The notes under the pieces: model-generated
What the model was told of the DNA's origin: nothing
Database searches by the model: none
What the model saw: only the letters and a program-made list of their open reading frames with translations
Translations under genes and position numbers: made by a program
Shown: in pieces, positions 7,365-15,516 of the stretch
Numbering within the stretch: the first letter of the stretch is position 1
How the letters are laid out: each line of letters starts with the position of its first letter
Origin: an uncultured Selenomonas sp.
Lineage (GTDB): Bacteria; Bacillota; Negativicutes; Selenomonadales; Selenomonadaceae
Assembly: GCA_905372355.1 (NCBI GenBank)
Contig: CAJPOT010000007.1
Span: forward strand, 1-64,000
Reading direction: 5' to 3'
DNA length: 64,000 bases

Positions 7365-9065
7365 TTGGCTTCAAATTCTTCAAACACACATTCTGCCAAT
7401 CATTCGGCCAACGCAAAAAAGTTACAGGTCATCCCCTTGGGCGGACTCGGGGAAATCGGCAAGAACATGACGGTATTGCGCTTCGGCAATGATATCCTCG
7501 TCATCGACGCGGGACTGATGTTCCCGACGGAGGATATGCTCGGCATCGACCTCGTCATTCCGGACATCACGTATCTGTTGGAAAACCGCGACTGTATCAA
7601 AGGCATCGTGCTGACGCACGGTCACGAGGATCACATCGGCGCTCTGCCGTACGTCCTCACGCAGATCGACGTGCCCGTCTACGGCACGCCGCTGACGCTC
7701 GGCATTCTCAAGGGACGCTTGGAGGAGCGCGGCGTTTCAACGCAGAACCTCCATCCCATCATGGCGGGCGATCAGCTGCGGCTCGGCTGTTTCGCCATCA
7801 AGTTCGTGCGCGTGAACCACAGCATCCCCGATGCCGTGGCGCTCGCGATCCGCACGCCGCTCGGCACGATCTTCCACACGGGCGACTTCAAGATGGACTA
7901 CACGCCCGTCGACGGAAAGCTCACGGACTTCAAGACGCTCTCGGAAATCGGCAACAAGAGCGTGCTGCTCATGCTTGCCGACAGCACGAACGCCGAGCGC
8001 ACAGAGCCTGTACCGAGCGAAGCGACCGTCGGCGTCGCCTTCGACCGCGTATTTCGGCGCGCACGCGGGCGCATCATCGTCGCGACCTTCTCCTCGAACG
8101 TCTCGCGCATCCAGCAGATCATCGACTCCGCCGTGCGCTACCGCCGCAAGGTGGCGATCCTCGGCCGCAGCATGGTCAACGTCACGAACATCGCTATGGA
8201 ACTTGGCTATCTGACCGCGCCCGAGGGAACGATCGTCGACATCGACGAGATCGGCCGCTACAACGACAACCAGATCGTCATCGCGACGACGGGCAGCCAA
8301 GGCGAGCCGATGTCCGCCCTGACGCGCATGGCGATGAGCTCACATCGCAAGGTCAACATCACGCCGATGGACACCATCATCATCTCGGCGACGCCGATCC
8401 CCGGCAACGAACGTTACGTCGGCAAGACCATCGATCTTCTCCTGAAGCTCGGCGCTGACGTCGTCTACGGCAGGAGCGAGGGCATCCATGTCTCCGGCCA
8501 TGCCGGCCAGGACGCCTTGAAGCTCATGCACAATTTGATCCGCCCGCGCTACTTCATGCCCGTACACGGCGAGTACCGCATGCTTGTGCGCCATGCCAAG
8601 CTTGCAGAGAGCCTCGGCATGCCCAAGGAGAACATCTTTCTCAACGAAAACGGTGGCATTCTTGAATTCACGCGCAACTCGGCGAAACTCAACGGCAAGG
8701 TGCAAGCAGGCATCGTGCTCATCGACGGCCTCGGCGTCGGCGATGTCGGCAACATCGTCCTGCGCGACCGCCAACAGCTCTCGCGCGAAGGCGTCATCAT
8801 CGTCGTCGTGACAATCAACCGCTCTTCCGGACGCATAGTCTCTGGCCCTGACTTCGTGTCGCGCGGCTTCGTCTACGTGCGCGAATCCGAAGAACTCATG
8901 GATACCGCCAGAAAGCGCGTGTTCAGCGCCCTCAAGAAGTGCGAGGATGAGCACATAACCGAATGGTCCTCCATCAAGACGACCATCCGCGACGTTCTCG
9001 GACGCTTCATCTTCGACGCCACGCGCCGCCGCCCCATGATCCTGCCGATCATCATGGAAGCGTAA
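7365..9065 (+). CDS. rnj: Ribonuclease J (metallo-beta-lactamase/beta-CASP)
   Basis: 566-residue RNase J, which matures and degrades RNA in many Firmicutes through endonuclease and 5'-3' exonuclease activity. The metal site HGHEDH lies at residues 85-90, with GDFKMDYTPVDG (around 175) and the beta-CASP domain containing ATFSSNVSRIQQI. Further motifs are TTGSQGEPMSAL, HVSGHAGQ and PVHGEYRML, followed by the C-terminal domain. Length is normal. The start is a TTG at 7365 preceded by GGAGGTG; it is followed by a short asparagine/serine-rich tail before KLQVIPLGGLGEIGKN, where the family homology begins. Monocistronic: own promoter, strong terminator downstream, and a convergent neighbour. Confidence 0.95.
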   Translation: MASNSSNTHSANHSANAKKLQVIPLGGLGEIGKNMTVLRFGNDILVIDAGLMFPTEDMLGIDLVIPDITYLLENRDCIKGIVLTHGHEDHIGALPYVLTQIDVPVYGTPLTLGILKGRLEERGVSTQNLHPIMAGDQLRLGCFAIKFVRVNHSIPDAVALAIRTPLGTIFHTGDFKMDYTPVDGKLTDFKTLSEIGNKSVLLMLADSTNAERTEPVPSEATVGVAFDRVFRRARGRIIVATFSSNVSRIQQIIDSAVRYRRKVAILGRSMVNVTNIAMELGYLTAPEGTIVDIDEIGRYNDNQIVIATTGSQGEPMSALTRMAMSSHRKVNITPMDTIIISATPIPGNERYVGKTIDLLLKLGADVVYGRSEGIHVSGHAGQDALKLMHNLIRPRYFMPVHGEYRMLVRHAKLAESLGMPKENIFLNENGGILEFTRNSAKLNGKVQAGIVLIDGLGVGDVGNIVLRDRQQLSREGVIIVVVTINRSSGRIVSGPDFVSRGFVYVRESEELMDTARKRVFSALKKCEDEHITEWSSIKTTIRDVLGRFIFDATRRRPMILPIIMEA

Positions 9066-9083
9066 CCATCGTACACACAAGAC

Positions 9084-9127
9084 AAAAAAGCGTACAGACC
9101 AAAATCCACGGTCTGTACGCCTTTTTT
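9084..9127. terminator. Bidirectional terminator between RNase J and the Crp-family gene
   Basis: Perfect 11-bp stem GCGTACAGACC/GGTCTGTACGC with a 9-base loop, flanked by A6 on the left and T6 on the right, so it works for both convergent transcripts. Confidence 0.9.
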
Positions 9128-9132
9128 ATTAC

Positions 9133-9861
9133 TTACAGATACTCCTCCAACTTCTCTCGATCCAAGATATGAATCGTGCGCGACTCCACTGCGAGGATGC
9201 CCTCCTTCTGCATGGCGCTCAGCTCGCGCGAAAGAGCTGGGCGCGACACTGCGAGATAGATCGCCGTAGACTCGCGGCTCTCCGATAAGCAGATCTTACC
9301 GTCCGCCTTCTGCGGCTGCAACATCAGATAGCGTGCGATTTTGCCGCGCAAAGAGCCGCTCGCGAGCACCTTAAGCATATTGTTCATCTGGTACGCCTTG
9401 CGTGCGAAATCACGCAGCAGATTGCGCTGCAGGAGTCCCTGCAGGCGCACGCGCTGCGCTCTTTCCGGATCGTCTGCCTCGCCGAAATCGTCCTCCGCAG
9501 CGCCCTGCGTCAACATGCGGCTCGAAATCTCCAAAAGCTCCGTCGCTGCGAGCGCCTGCGTGAACATATCGTAGGCATGGCGCTCGATGAAGAGATATAC
9601 CTCGCCGAACATCACTCCGGGTTTTCGTATCTCCCCTAAGAAGATCTGCCGCCCCGAATACGTGTCCTTCAGTATGCGCACAGCGCCTGAGACGAGCAGA
9701 AAAAGGCGCTCGGGCACATCACCCTCGTGAAAGATGATCTCGCCCTTCTTGTAGTGCACGAGACGCACTTGGCTCGATGCGAGAAGCGCCTCAACATCCT
9801 CATCCGTCATGCCGCGCGCAAGGCTCGTTCCCTTGAGCTGCTCCTTGATTTCCTGACGCAT
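9133..9861 (-). CDS. Crp/Fnr-family transcriptional regulator
   Basis: 242 residues. Residues about 15-125 form a cyclic-nucleotide-type beta-barrel (KKGEIIFHEGDVPERLFLLVSGAVRI, then PGVMFGEVYLF), followed by a dimerisation helix (LRDFARKAYQMNNMLKVLA) and a C-terminal winged helix with recognition region TAIYLAVSRPALSRELSAMQ. There is no N-terminal cysteine cluster as in Fnr, so oxygen sensing through an Fe-S cluster is unlikely; the effector is unknown. It ends a two-gene unit: the flavin reductase-like gene lies 18 bases upstream on the same strand, so the regulator may respond to a redox or flavin-linked signal. That functional link is inference. Confidence 0.88.
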   Translation of the reverse strand: MRQEIKEQLKGTSLARGMTDEDVEALLASSQVRLVHYKKGEIIFHEGDVPERLFLLVSGAVRILKDTYSGRQIFLGEIRKPGVMFGEVYLFIERHAYDMFTQALAATELLEISSRMLTQGAAEDDFGEADDPERAQRVRLQGLLQRNLLRDFARKAYQMNNMLKVLASGSLRGKIARYLMLQPQKADGKICLSESRESTAIYLAVSRPALSRELSAMQKEGILAVESRTIHILDREKLEEYL

Positions 9862-9879
9862 GTCTGCCTCCCAGAACTC

Positions 9880-10386
9880 TTAGCCGCGAACGAGAACCTT
9901 CTCGATCTCCGCCGCATACATCGTATGGTAATCCTTCTCGGGATACCACTTCACATCGCATTCGCGCTCGATGAAGCACTCGGGCTGCAGCTCCTGCGCA
10001 TAGAGCTTGCGGCAAAAGAGCGCCAGCCGCGCCTCCGAAAAGTAGGTGAAGCCCCCTTCCGAAAGCGGCGTAAGTCCCGCCTTCTCGATCTTCGCCTCAT
10101 CGCGCCCCGACACCGTTCCAAGGTAGTTCAAGACCTTGCGCTTCGACTCGTCGAGCACGGAAAGCGTGAAGCCTTCTGCCCCATCAACGAACTCCTTCGT
10201 ATAGCGCTGCGGACGGATGAAGATGAACACGACCGGCTTGCCCCAGAGCACACCCATGCCGCCCCAAGAGGCCGTCATCGCGTTCGCCTTGCCATTCTTC
10301 TCGCCGCAGACGACGAGCCAATCCTTGCCGATCAGCGTAAATACATTATCCTGCAAATCCTGCGGCTGAATCTCCTTGAATGCCAT
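9880..10386 (-). CDS. Flavin reductase-like / flavoredoxin-family protein
   Basis: 168-residue protein of the flavin reductase-like FMN-binding family. Diagnostic stretches are FTLIGKDWLVVCGEKNGKAN, AMTASWGGMGVLWGKPVVFIFIRPQRYT and FTLSVLD, typical for flavoredoxin and related FMN proteins. The start at 10386 (MAFKEIQPQDL) is preceded by AAGGAGG with eight-base spacing; the six-residue longer start has no such site. It should bind FMN and pass electrons from NAD(P)H or ferredoxin, partner unknown. The Crp-family regulator follows 18 bases downstream in the same operon. Confidence 0.85.
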   Translation of the reverse strand: MAFKEIQPQDLQDNVFTLIGKDWLVVCGEKNGKANAMTASWGGMGVLWGKPVVFIFIRPQRYTKEFVDGAEGFTLSVLDESKRKVLNYLGTVSGRDEAKIEKAGLTPLSEGGFTYFSEARLALFCRKLYAQELQPECFIERECDVKWYPEKDYHTMYAAEIEKVLVRG

Positions 10387-10484
10387 ATTATGTTCCTCCT
10401 TCATTGGTTCCTCAGGCTCTATTCGCCTTTTCTCCTACACCTGATCTTTGCTAAAATGAGCATTTTATAAACATCAAACTTCTA

Positions 10485-10874
10485 TCACAGCCACCTCTCC
10501 CGCAGCTCCTCCGCCAGCTGCTCGAACATCGCGATGAACTTCTCCTGACTGTCACGAATAATGGAAAGCGCGATTGGCTCACTGCAAAAGTGCGCCACAT
10601 TGTTACGCGCCTGTAAGGCCGCAAGCCAAAGTTCTTCATCCTTGACCATCCGCGCCTGATACGCCAACTTGATGACGCTCTTCGGCGAGCCGCTCTTATG
10701 CTCACCATAGCCGCTCAATTCCAGCTGTTCCTTCATCGCTTTCCATGCCTGCTCGAAGCATATCTCGAAAAGCGACACCATGCCCGCCGTCGCAATTGTA
10801 TCATAGGGAGGCTTCTTCCCTTTGATCTCCTTAAGATTCTGTAGTGCCTTGAAGAAATTCTCTGCCTTTTTCAT
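10485..10874 (-). CDS. HepT-like HEPN protein (nucleotidyltransferase substrate-binding family)
   Basis: 129-residue helical protein of the HI0074/HepT type, the presumed toxin partner of the MntA-like gene it overlaps by 44 bases. The HEPN ribonuclease motif R-x4-H is present as R90-NNVA-H95. In the better studied MNT-HEPN pairs this motif continues H-x-Y, and the tyrosine is the residue AMPylated by the antitoxin; here the position is cysteine (H95-F-C97), so that modification site is absent. The start chosen is ATG at 10874 (MKKAENFFKALQNL), where the family homology begins; weaker upstream starts exist. The neighbouring AAA ATPase and DUF4276 genes suggest a phage-defence setting. Confidence 0.8.
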   Translation of the reverse strand: MKKAENFFKALQNLKEIKGKKPPYDTIATAGMVSLFEICFEQAWKAMKEQLELSGYGEHKSGSPKSVIKLAYQARMVKDEELWLAALQARNNVAHFCSEPIALSIIRDSQEKFIAMFEQLAEELRERWL

Positions 10875-11145
10875 AGAGCAAAACACCATCCCTCTGAATC
10901 TCTTCCAAAAGCTCCGGCTGCACAGGACCATCCAAGTTGACGACATCGAACATCAAGAGTGTCGGCAGCTCTTCGTCCACATCGAGCGAGAACCGCACAA
11001 CGTCGCCTCCTGCAACCGCGAGATCGACATCGCTGCGCTCCCAGTTGTCCCCGCGCGCCCGCGAGCCGAAGAGCACAACACGCGACAAGCCGTACTTGCG
11101 TGCAAGCCGCACGATCCCTTCGCGAATAGTATTCGGCAGATTCAT
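10831..11145 (-). CDS. MntA-like minimal nucleotidyltransferase (antitoxin of an MNT-HEPN pair)
   Basis: 104 residues with the polymerase-beta-type nucleotidyltransferase signature G27-S28-x10-D39-V-D41 (FGSRARGDNWERSDVDLAV) and a later acidic position near LLMFDVVNL. MntA proteins AMPylate and silence their HepT partner. The start at 11145 has GGGAGG seven bases upstream. The 5' end of this gene, including the ribosome binding site, is repeated almost exactly at 13238, where it is followed by degenerate sequence. The shared block also includes the tail of a family A hairpin unit (GGCGCAGACTG). Confidence 0.85.
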   Translation of the reverse strand: MNLPNTIREGIVRLARKYGLSRVVLFGSRARGDNWERSDVDLAVAGGDVVRFSLDVDEELPTLLMFDVVNLDGPVQPELLEEIQRDGVLLYEKGREFLQGTTES

Positions 11146-11232
11146 CGAAAAACCTCCCAGTCTGCGCCTATTCCATACGCCATCCCCTCGCAGTTTCCAC
11201 CCTCTCCCGCCATGCCTGCAGACTGCTGCCAT

Positions 11233-11889
11233 TCAGCAAGCAGGAAGTCGTTTTTGCAATTCCTGCCAAAAATATCGAAAACTCGGAGATTCATTTGTAG
11301 CGCAGTCCATATACATGCCGATCTTCTCCGCCCATTCTTTCTTGCGCGAACCAATTTCCCGATAAGAAGCGCACGACTTTTTTAAGCTTCTGAGACCACC
11401 CTTATGAATCGCTTCCGCCAGAACTTCCCATGTCCCGCAAATGCTGTCTTGTTCATAGCTGTCCAACACCTGCTTTTTCGCCAGAGGATACGCCTTGTAG
11501 ATGGCTGCTTTATCCCCCAACAACCACGCCTCCACCTCTTCCACCGCGATGCAGAACACTCGGTCGACTGCGATATGGTTTTTAACGGCAACCTCTTCCA
11601 ACGCGAGACGAAATTCAATCGTATCACGGTCATCGTTATCCACAATCACAAAAATGGCTGCTTGGATGCCCTGCAAACTTTTAGAAAAACCTCGCAAATA
11701 GGTGGCCAGATCATTGAGCAATTTTCCTGTCTTTATCTCCTTCACCGTATTTTTCCTAGTGAAACCGCCAATCCCATGAAAATGCTTAACATCATACGTC
11801 AGCAAAGAGACGCTATCCTTCAGCTTCCCCATCAGCACCTCGATCAAAGCGGCACTCGATGAGTCCTCAATCATGAATTGAATATGCAC
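11233..11889 (-). CDS. DUF4276-family TOPRIM-like protein paired with an AAA ATPase
   Basis: 218 residues. The pattern fits DUF4276: an N-terminal beta strand with an acidic residue (MIEDSSSAALIEVLM, E8), an aspartate motif on a predicted strand (AIFVIVDNDDRD, D84 and D86), and IAVEEVEAWLLGD near 115-126. An E...DxD layout like this is the signature of TOPRIM-type nucleases. The gene lies 12 bases after the AAA ATPase on the same strand, so the two form one unit. Comparable ATPase plus TOPRIM pairs act as anti-phage systems (for example PARIS and Lactococcus AbiL types); whether this pair does so is inference. Neighbouring 87 bases separate it from mntA. Confidence 0.75.
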   Translation of the reverse strand: MHIQFMIEDSSSAALIEVLMGKLKDSVSLLTYDVKHFHGIGGFTRKNTVKEIKTGKLLNDLATYLRGFSKSLQGIQAAIFVIVDNDDRDTIEFRLALEEVAVKNHIAVDRVFCIAVEEVEAWLLGDKAAIYKAYPLAKKQVLDSYEQDSICGTWEVLAEAIHKGGLRSLKKSCASYREIGSRKKEWAEKIGMYMDCATNESPSFRYFWQELQKRLPAC

Positions 11890-11901
11890 AAGATCGACTC
11901 C

Positions 11902-13128
11902 TCAACCAAAATATGTATCGTACCATAAATCGCCCAAGCAAACGCCCTCTTCGACCAAAGCATTAACGAAGCGATAATCCGATGCGCGCTTGATTGTAGA
12001 AAATCCCTGCGAGTCTTTTTCCAACACCCATACCTGCTTCGGCTGCAGTGCATTGACGAAAAAAGGACTGTGCGTTGTCACAAATACCTGCTTCGCATAT
12101 CCCGTGCCCACATTCTTATCCATTTCTTCAGCAAGTTTTCCCAAATATTTATGATACAGACCATTTTCCGGCTCTTCCACAAATACAAGCTGCCTTGGAT
12201 TCCTCTCATTGAGCAAGAGATAATAAGCAAAGAGCTTCAACGTACCATCGGACATTCTTTGTGAAAAAAACGGTTTCTCGAACCCTTTCTGCCAAAACTC
12301 CAAAACCATTTGACCATTCGGCAGTTTGAGCGGCTCGATTCTCTCGATATTCGGTATCTTGCCCTTTATTTCTTCCAAGACCTTCTTGAATGCCTTGGGG
12401 TTTTCACGGTACATATACTGCGCAACATTGTTTAGATTGCTTCCCGTGCGATTCAGATACGGACTTGGCACGACCGTCTGTACCTGACGCGCAGCATCGG
12501 GAGTAAAATAGCATAAATACCAACTCTGCAAGAAATTCAGAAACTTTTCAATACGCGAATATTGCTTCATCGCCCCGAGTGTTACAACCCCCAATTTGCG
12601 CAAATCGGCAAGGCGCACATCTTTCTTCTCGCCGCGATCAATGCCGCAATCATCGTCCATACCACCATCATCACCTTCGAAAGCATAGCCACGGCCTTCT
12701 TTCAGATACAAAAAAGAAAGTGGTCTACCGCTTTTATGCCCCATGCGGCGTTGCCTCAATCGCTCCTCTTTCACATAAGGTCTGCCCGCATCATCCTTAT
12801 CAATCGTAAGCTCATAGGTTATAGGACGTGTATTCGATGTTTCTCGATAATATATTTCAAAATGGATAGCTTCTTGGCTGCCTTGCGAAAGCAATTGATC
12901 ATATCCCCCACGATTATTTGCATCGCAAGCAGTTTCCACATCCGTGGACAAGCAATCCGATAGGAAGCCGAACGCATCCGCCAATGTGCTCTTCCCGTTT
13001 CCGCTCTGCCCGATAATTGCGACCATATTGCCGAATTCCTCGTTGCTCGTATCACTGAGAAGCTTCCCCATTTTAATATTTTTCAATGACCCATAGTTTT
13101 GGATCCCCATACCTAAGATTTTCCCCAT
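11902..13128 (-). CDS. AAA ATPase (AAA_21/RecF-like) of a two-gene defence-like unit
   Basis: 408-residue ABC/SMC-type ATPase of the OLD/AAA_21 group. Walker A is GQSGNGKST (40-48), the ABC-like signature is RMSDGTLKL (291-299), Walker B is QLVFVEEPE (313-321), and the histidine switch is TTHSP (351-355). No nuclease domain is fused; the TOPRIM-like function is probably supplied by the DUF4276 gene directly downstream. The start is ATG at 13128 with AAGGAGGGGG a few bases upstream. The frame stays open for 53 codons further, but that extension is a decayed mntA 5' end and a family A repeat. Phage-defence function is inferred from architecture and neighbours. Confidence 0.8.
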   Translation of the reverse strand: MGKILGMGIQNYGSLKNIKMGKLLSDTSNEEFGNMVAIIGQSGNGKSTLADAFGFLSDCLSTDVETACDANNRGGYDQLLSQGSQEAIHFEIYYRETSNTRPITYELTIDKDDAGRPYVKEERLRQRRMGHKSGRPLSFLYLKEGRGYAFEGDDGGMDDDCGIDRGEKKDVRLADLRKLGVVTLGAMKQYSRIEKFLNFLQSWYLCYFTPDAARQVQTVVPSPYLNRTGSNLNNVAQYMYRENPKAFKKVLEEIKGKIPNIERIEPLKLPNGQMVLEFWQKGFEKPFFSQRMSDGTLKLFAYYLLLNERNPRQLVFVEEPENGLYHKYLGKLAEEMDKNVGTGYAKQVFVTTHSPFFVNALQPKQVWVLEKDSQGFSTIKRASDYRFVNALVEEGVCLGDLWYDTYFG

Positions 13129-13132
13129 CGAG

Positions 13133-13238
13133 CCCCCTCCTTCTCCGCGCACTCGCGTACCAAAAAACACAACACACAATATACTGCAATGATAACAGCT
13201 CTGCCGCTCCCCTCGCGGATAGATTTCGGCAGATTCAT
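13133..13238 (-). pseudogene. Broken second copy of the mntA 5' end
   Basis: The 36 or so bases around 13238 are nearly identical to the start of mntA at 11145 (ribosome binding site, MNLPxxIREG). The frame then departs, but CVVFFGTRVRGEG about 20 codons later still resembles the RVVLFGSRARGD nucleotidyltransferase motif. It therefore looks like an internally deleted and decayed copy, now joined to a family A hairpin unit upstream and ending at the AAA ATPase gene. Confidence 0.6.
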
Positions 13239-13246
13239 CGAAAAAC

Positions 13247-13398
13247 CTCCCAGTCTGCGCCTTCGGCTTGACCTCTTGGGGCTTCATGGTAAACTACACG
13301 CACAAACGTCCACTTTGTGGACATTGTGCGCCGCCCTTACAGAAGCCTAGCCAATCGGTCTGCGCCTTCGGCTTGACCTCTTGGGGCTTCATGGTAAA
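13247..13398 (-). repeat. Family A mosaic repeat, copy 2 (unit, short palindromic spacer, truncated unit)
   Basis: On the minus strand: a full hairpin unit (outer stem GAAGCC/GGCTTC, inner stem GGTC/GACC), then the short palindrome CACAATGTCCAC/GTGGACGTTTGTG, then a second unit cut off at GCGCAGACTG, where the mntA-like fragment begins. The following 13399-13607 is AT-rich and shows no gene. Confidence 0.85.
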
Positions 13399-13607
13399 AC
13401 GATAACAGAAACACCATTCTTGTTCAATAGTTTTATATAGTTTATAACATTTTATAGTTTGTTACCTAAATTTTATAACATCAGCACAACAACATAACAC
13501 ACATTTACATCTTTGTTACATTGTTCAATCATATGCAACAAATTCCGCCACTCGCTTACATCCATGCATCGTCATCTTGCATCCTCGTCCGAGAACATCG
13601 TCTTCCC

Positions 13608-14510
13608 TTATTTCAAGAGCTTCCCCATATTCTCCGCAATCTGCACATCCACATCATCTAAAAAAACAAAGCGGCGACGGTAAACGGCGCGCTTTCTCGT
13701 CGGCACTTCCTCCATCGTCTTTCGTGTCTCAACGAGCGGAAGTTCATAGAAGCGTGCATCCACCAGCACATGGCCGCCCGCTTCTTCCCAGAAAGCGCCG
13801 AAATCCGTCTTGAGCTTGCGGTCGCGACGGATATGGTTGTTCGCGTAATAGCCCTCGTTCGATACGGCATAAATATGCTTAAGCCCCAAAGCTCTTGCAA
13901 CTGCCTGCGTCATATAGAGGATGAGATTCTTCGTGCGGTAGGCATGACACGCCTTCGTCACCTGCTTGACGACATCCTTCGCATTTTCCATATTCGGCCC
14001 CTGCATCGCACCGATCCACATCGCCATCTCGCCATCCGGCGCTTCATTCAGCCAGAAGATGATCTGATAAAGCGCACTCTCACCAAGTCGCAGCATGACG
14101 GAAAGAAGCCCCTCCTTGCGCTGTCCCGGTTCGAAAAGAAGAAACGCAGCGAGTTCTTTCTCCATGCATGCCGCACCATGCCAGAGCGGCACGGATTTAT
14201 GCCGATAAAGATCTAGTAGGATATCCTCTGCCAACACATTCCGCAAGAACCTTATATGCGTCTCAACAAGCGCAGCGCGTTCCTCAAACGTGGACTTGTT
14301 ATAGAAAAACGCCCGCGTCGGCTGCTCATAGACGAACGGACACACATCTGCCACCTGCTGCAAGATCGCATCCTGCTGAAAAAAAGCGTCAATCTGCCGC
14401 ATCCGCGAGCGATTCGCCATCGCACGCGCACAAAACACCACGCAGCGACGCGCTTCGCGCGGATTCGACATGTTATATATTTTCTTCCCTAAGCTCCAAA
14501 AACTCTGCAC
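13608..14510 (-). CDS. VirK/YbjX-family (DUF535) protein
   Basis: 300-residue cytosolic protein of the DUF535 family, which includes Shigella VirK and E. coli YbjX. Recognisable stretches include YEQPTRAFFYNKSTFEERA, LYQIIFWLN, MWIGAMQGP and the C-terminal HIYAVSNEGYYANNHIRRDRKLKTDFGAFWEEAGG. Family members are linked to outer-membrane or envelope integrity, but their biochemical activity is unknown. The GTG start at 14510 has AAGGAG eight bases before it; a downstream ATG at 14471 lacks a good site. It stands upstream of glycosyltransferase genes on the same strand, which fits a surface-related role. Confidence 0.85.
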   Translation of the reverse strand: MQSFWSLGKKIYNMSNPREARRCVVFCARAMANRSRMRQIDAFFQQDAILQQVADVCPFVYEQPTRAFFYNKSTFEERAALVETHIRFLRNVLAEDILLDLYRHKSVPLWHGAACMEKELAAFLLFEPGQRKEGLLSVMLRLGESALYQIIFWLNEAPDGEMAMWIGAMQGPNMENAKDVVKQVTKACHAYRTKNLILYMTQAVARALGLKHIYAVSNEGYYANNHIRRDRKLKTDFGAFWEEAGGHVLVDARFYELPLVETRKTMEEVPTRKRAVYRRRFVFLDDVDVQIAENMGKLLK

Positions 14511-14598
14511 AGCTTGTTCTCCTTAGCATCCAAACCCATTTCATTATACGATGCTGCATTTATCATTGTTTCTTTAAAATCAAACTCAATCATGGTTC

Positions 14599-15504
14599 TC
14601 AGCCATGATACATATACGGATACTTCTTCGCAAACCATTCAATCCACGGAATATCCATATCCTCCAAGGTACGTTTTTTCAAATACTCATCTCGCCACCA
14701 AATATAGCCTTTCTCCAGCGCTTCTTCGATCACTTGATTCTGCTCTTCTTCTGGCAAACTATAAATGGGATTGCACATTCCGTCGGATGTCGAGTTGATC
14801 TTATTGCGAATCATCTTCAGACCACCCAAAGATGAAAAGTGCCAGCCGCCGTATACCAGCGGAAACTGATTACGCCGTGAACGCAGCGTTTGCATATCCG
14901 TGATCTGCCCATATTCCGCAAGAATCAAACCGCACCAGTTCGAATCTCTTTGATAATTGATAAAAAAATTATACATCGTCTGCTCACATACCACAGGGCT
15001 ATACCGCAAGAACTCCCGTATGGACGATCGTTTTCTCATATAAGGCAATGACCGCAAAAAACAACGCGTATTGCGCGACAAACCGCGCAGCCCCTCACGC
15101 TCTGCCACACGTTCGAACGTAGAAAAAATATGAACTTCACCCAAGCCATCTTTCACTTGTTGCAAAAGCTCCGGCGTAGCAAATTCATCGACATCGGACA
15201 AAAGGATAATATCGTCGGCCTTGCAGTCAACAAGAGCATTCTTGATATAATTTCGCTGAAAAATCTCAATTGACCAGTCGCTTTCATATGGCATTTCTTC
15301 CTCAATCGCCACATAGCGAATTTTTTTCTCGTAAGGTGCAAAGAGCATCTCATATTTAGGGAAATTAAACTCTTTAGGCTTATTTTGAAACGTACGATTT
15401 CCCTCGACAATGACAAACAAATCGACAACATCGTAAAGCATCTTCAAACGCCATTCAAGAAGTTCATATTCGTTATAAAACGTAAAACAATCGTAAATCG
15501 CCAA
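14599..15504 (-). CDS. Family 17 glycosyltransferase
   Basis: 301-residue enzyme of glycosyltransferase family 17 (beta-1,4-N-acetylglucosaminyltransferase-like). The N-terminus reads MAIYDCFTFYNEYELLEWRL, followed by FVIVEGNRTFQNKPK, and the nucleotide-sugar DxD appears in IILLSDVDEFATPE. YGGWHFSSLGG near residue 220 is also characteristic. The start is a TTG at 15504 with only a weak purine-rich stretch before it. It lies 12 bases downstream of the LtaS-like gene and is probably cotranscribed with it, suggesting both act on a surface glycan. Acceptor and sugar cannot be read from the sequence. Confidence 0.85.
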   Translation of the reverse strand: MAIYDCFTFYNEYELLEWRLKMLYDVVDLFVIVEGNRTFQNKPKEFNFPKYEMLFAPYEKKIRYVAIEEEMPYESDWSIEIFQRNYIKNALVDCKADDIILLSDVDEFATPELLQQVKDGLGEVHIFSTFERVAEREGLRGLSRNTRCFLRSLPYMRKRSSIREFLRYSPVVCEQTMYNFFINYQRDSNWCGLILAEYGQITDMQTLRSRRNQFPLVYGGWHFSSLGGLKMIRNKINSTSDGMCNPIYSLPEEEQNQVIEEALEKGYIWWRDEYLKKRTLEDMDIPWIEWFAKKYPYMYHG

Positions 15505-15516
15505 TATCCTGCATCC

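Noticed and set aside
13288..13607. Extended start of the AAA ATPase reaching into the repeat
   Set aside because: The in-frame extension encodes a repeat unit and decayed mntA sequence; the ATG at 13128 has an excellent ribosome binding site.
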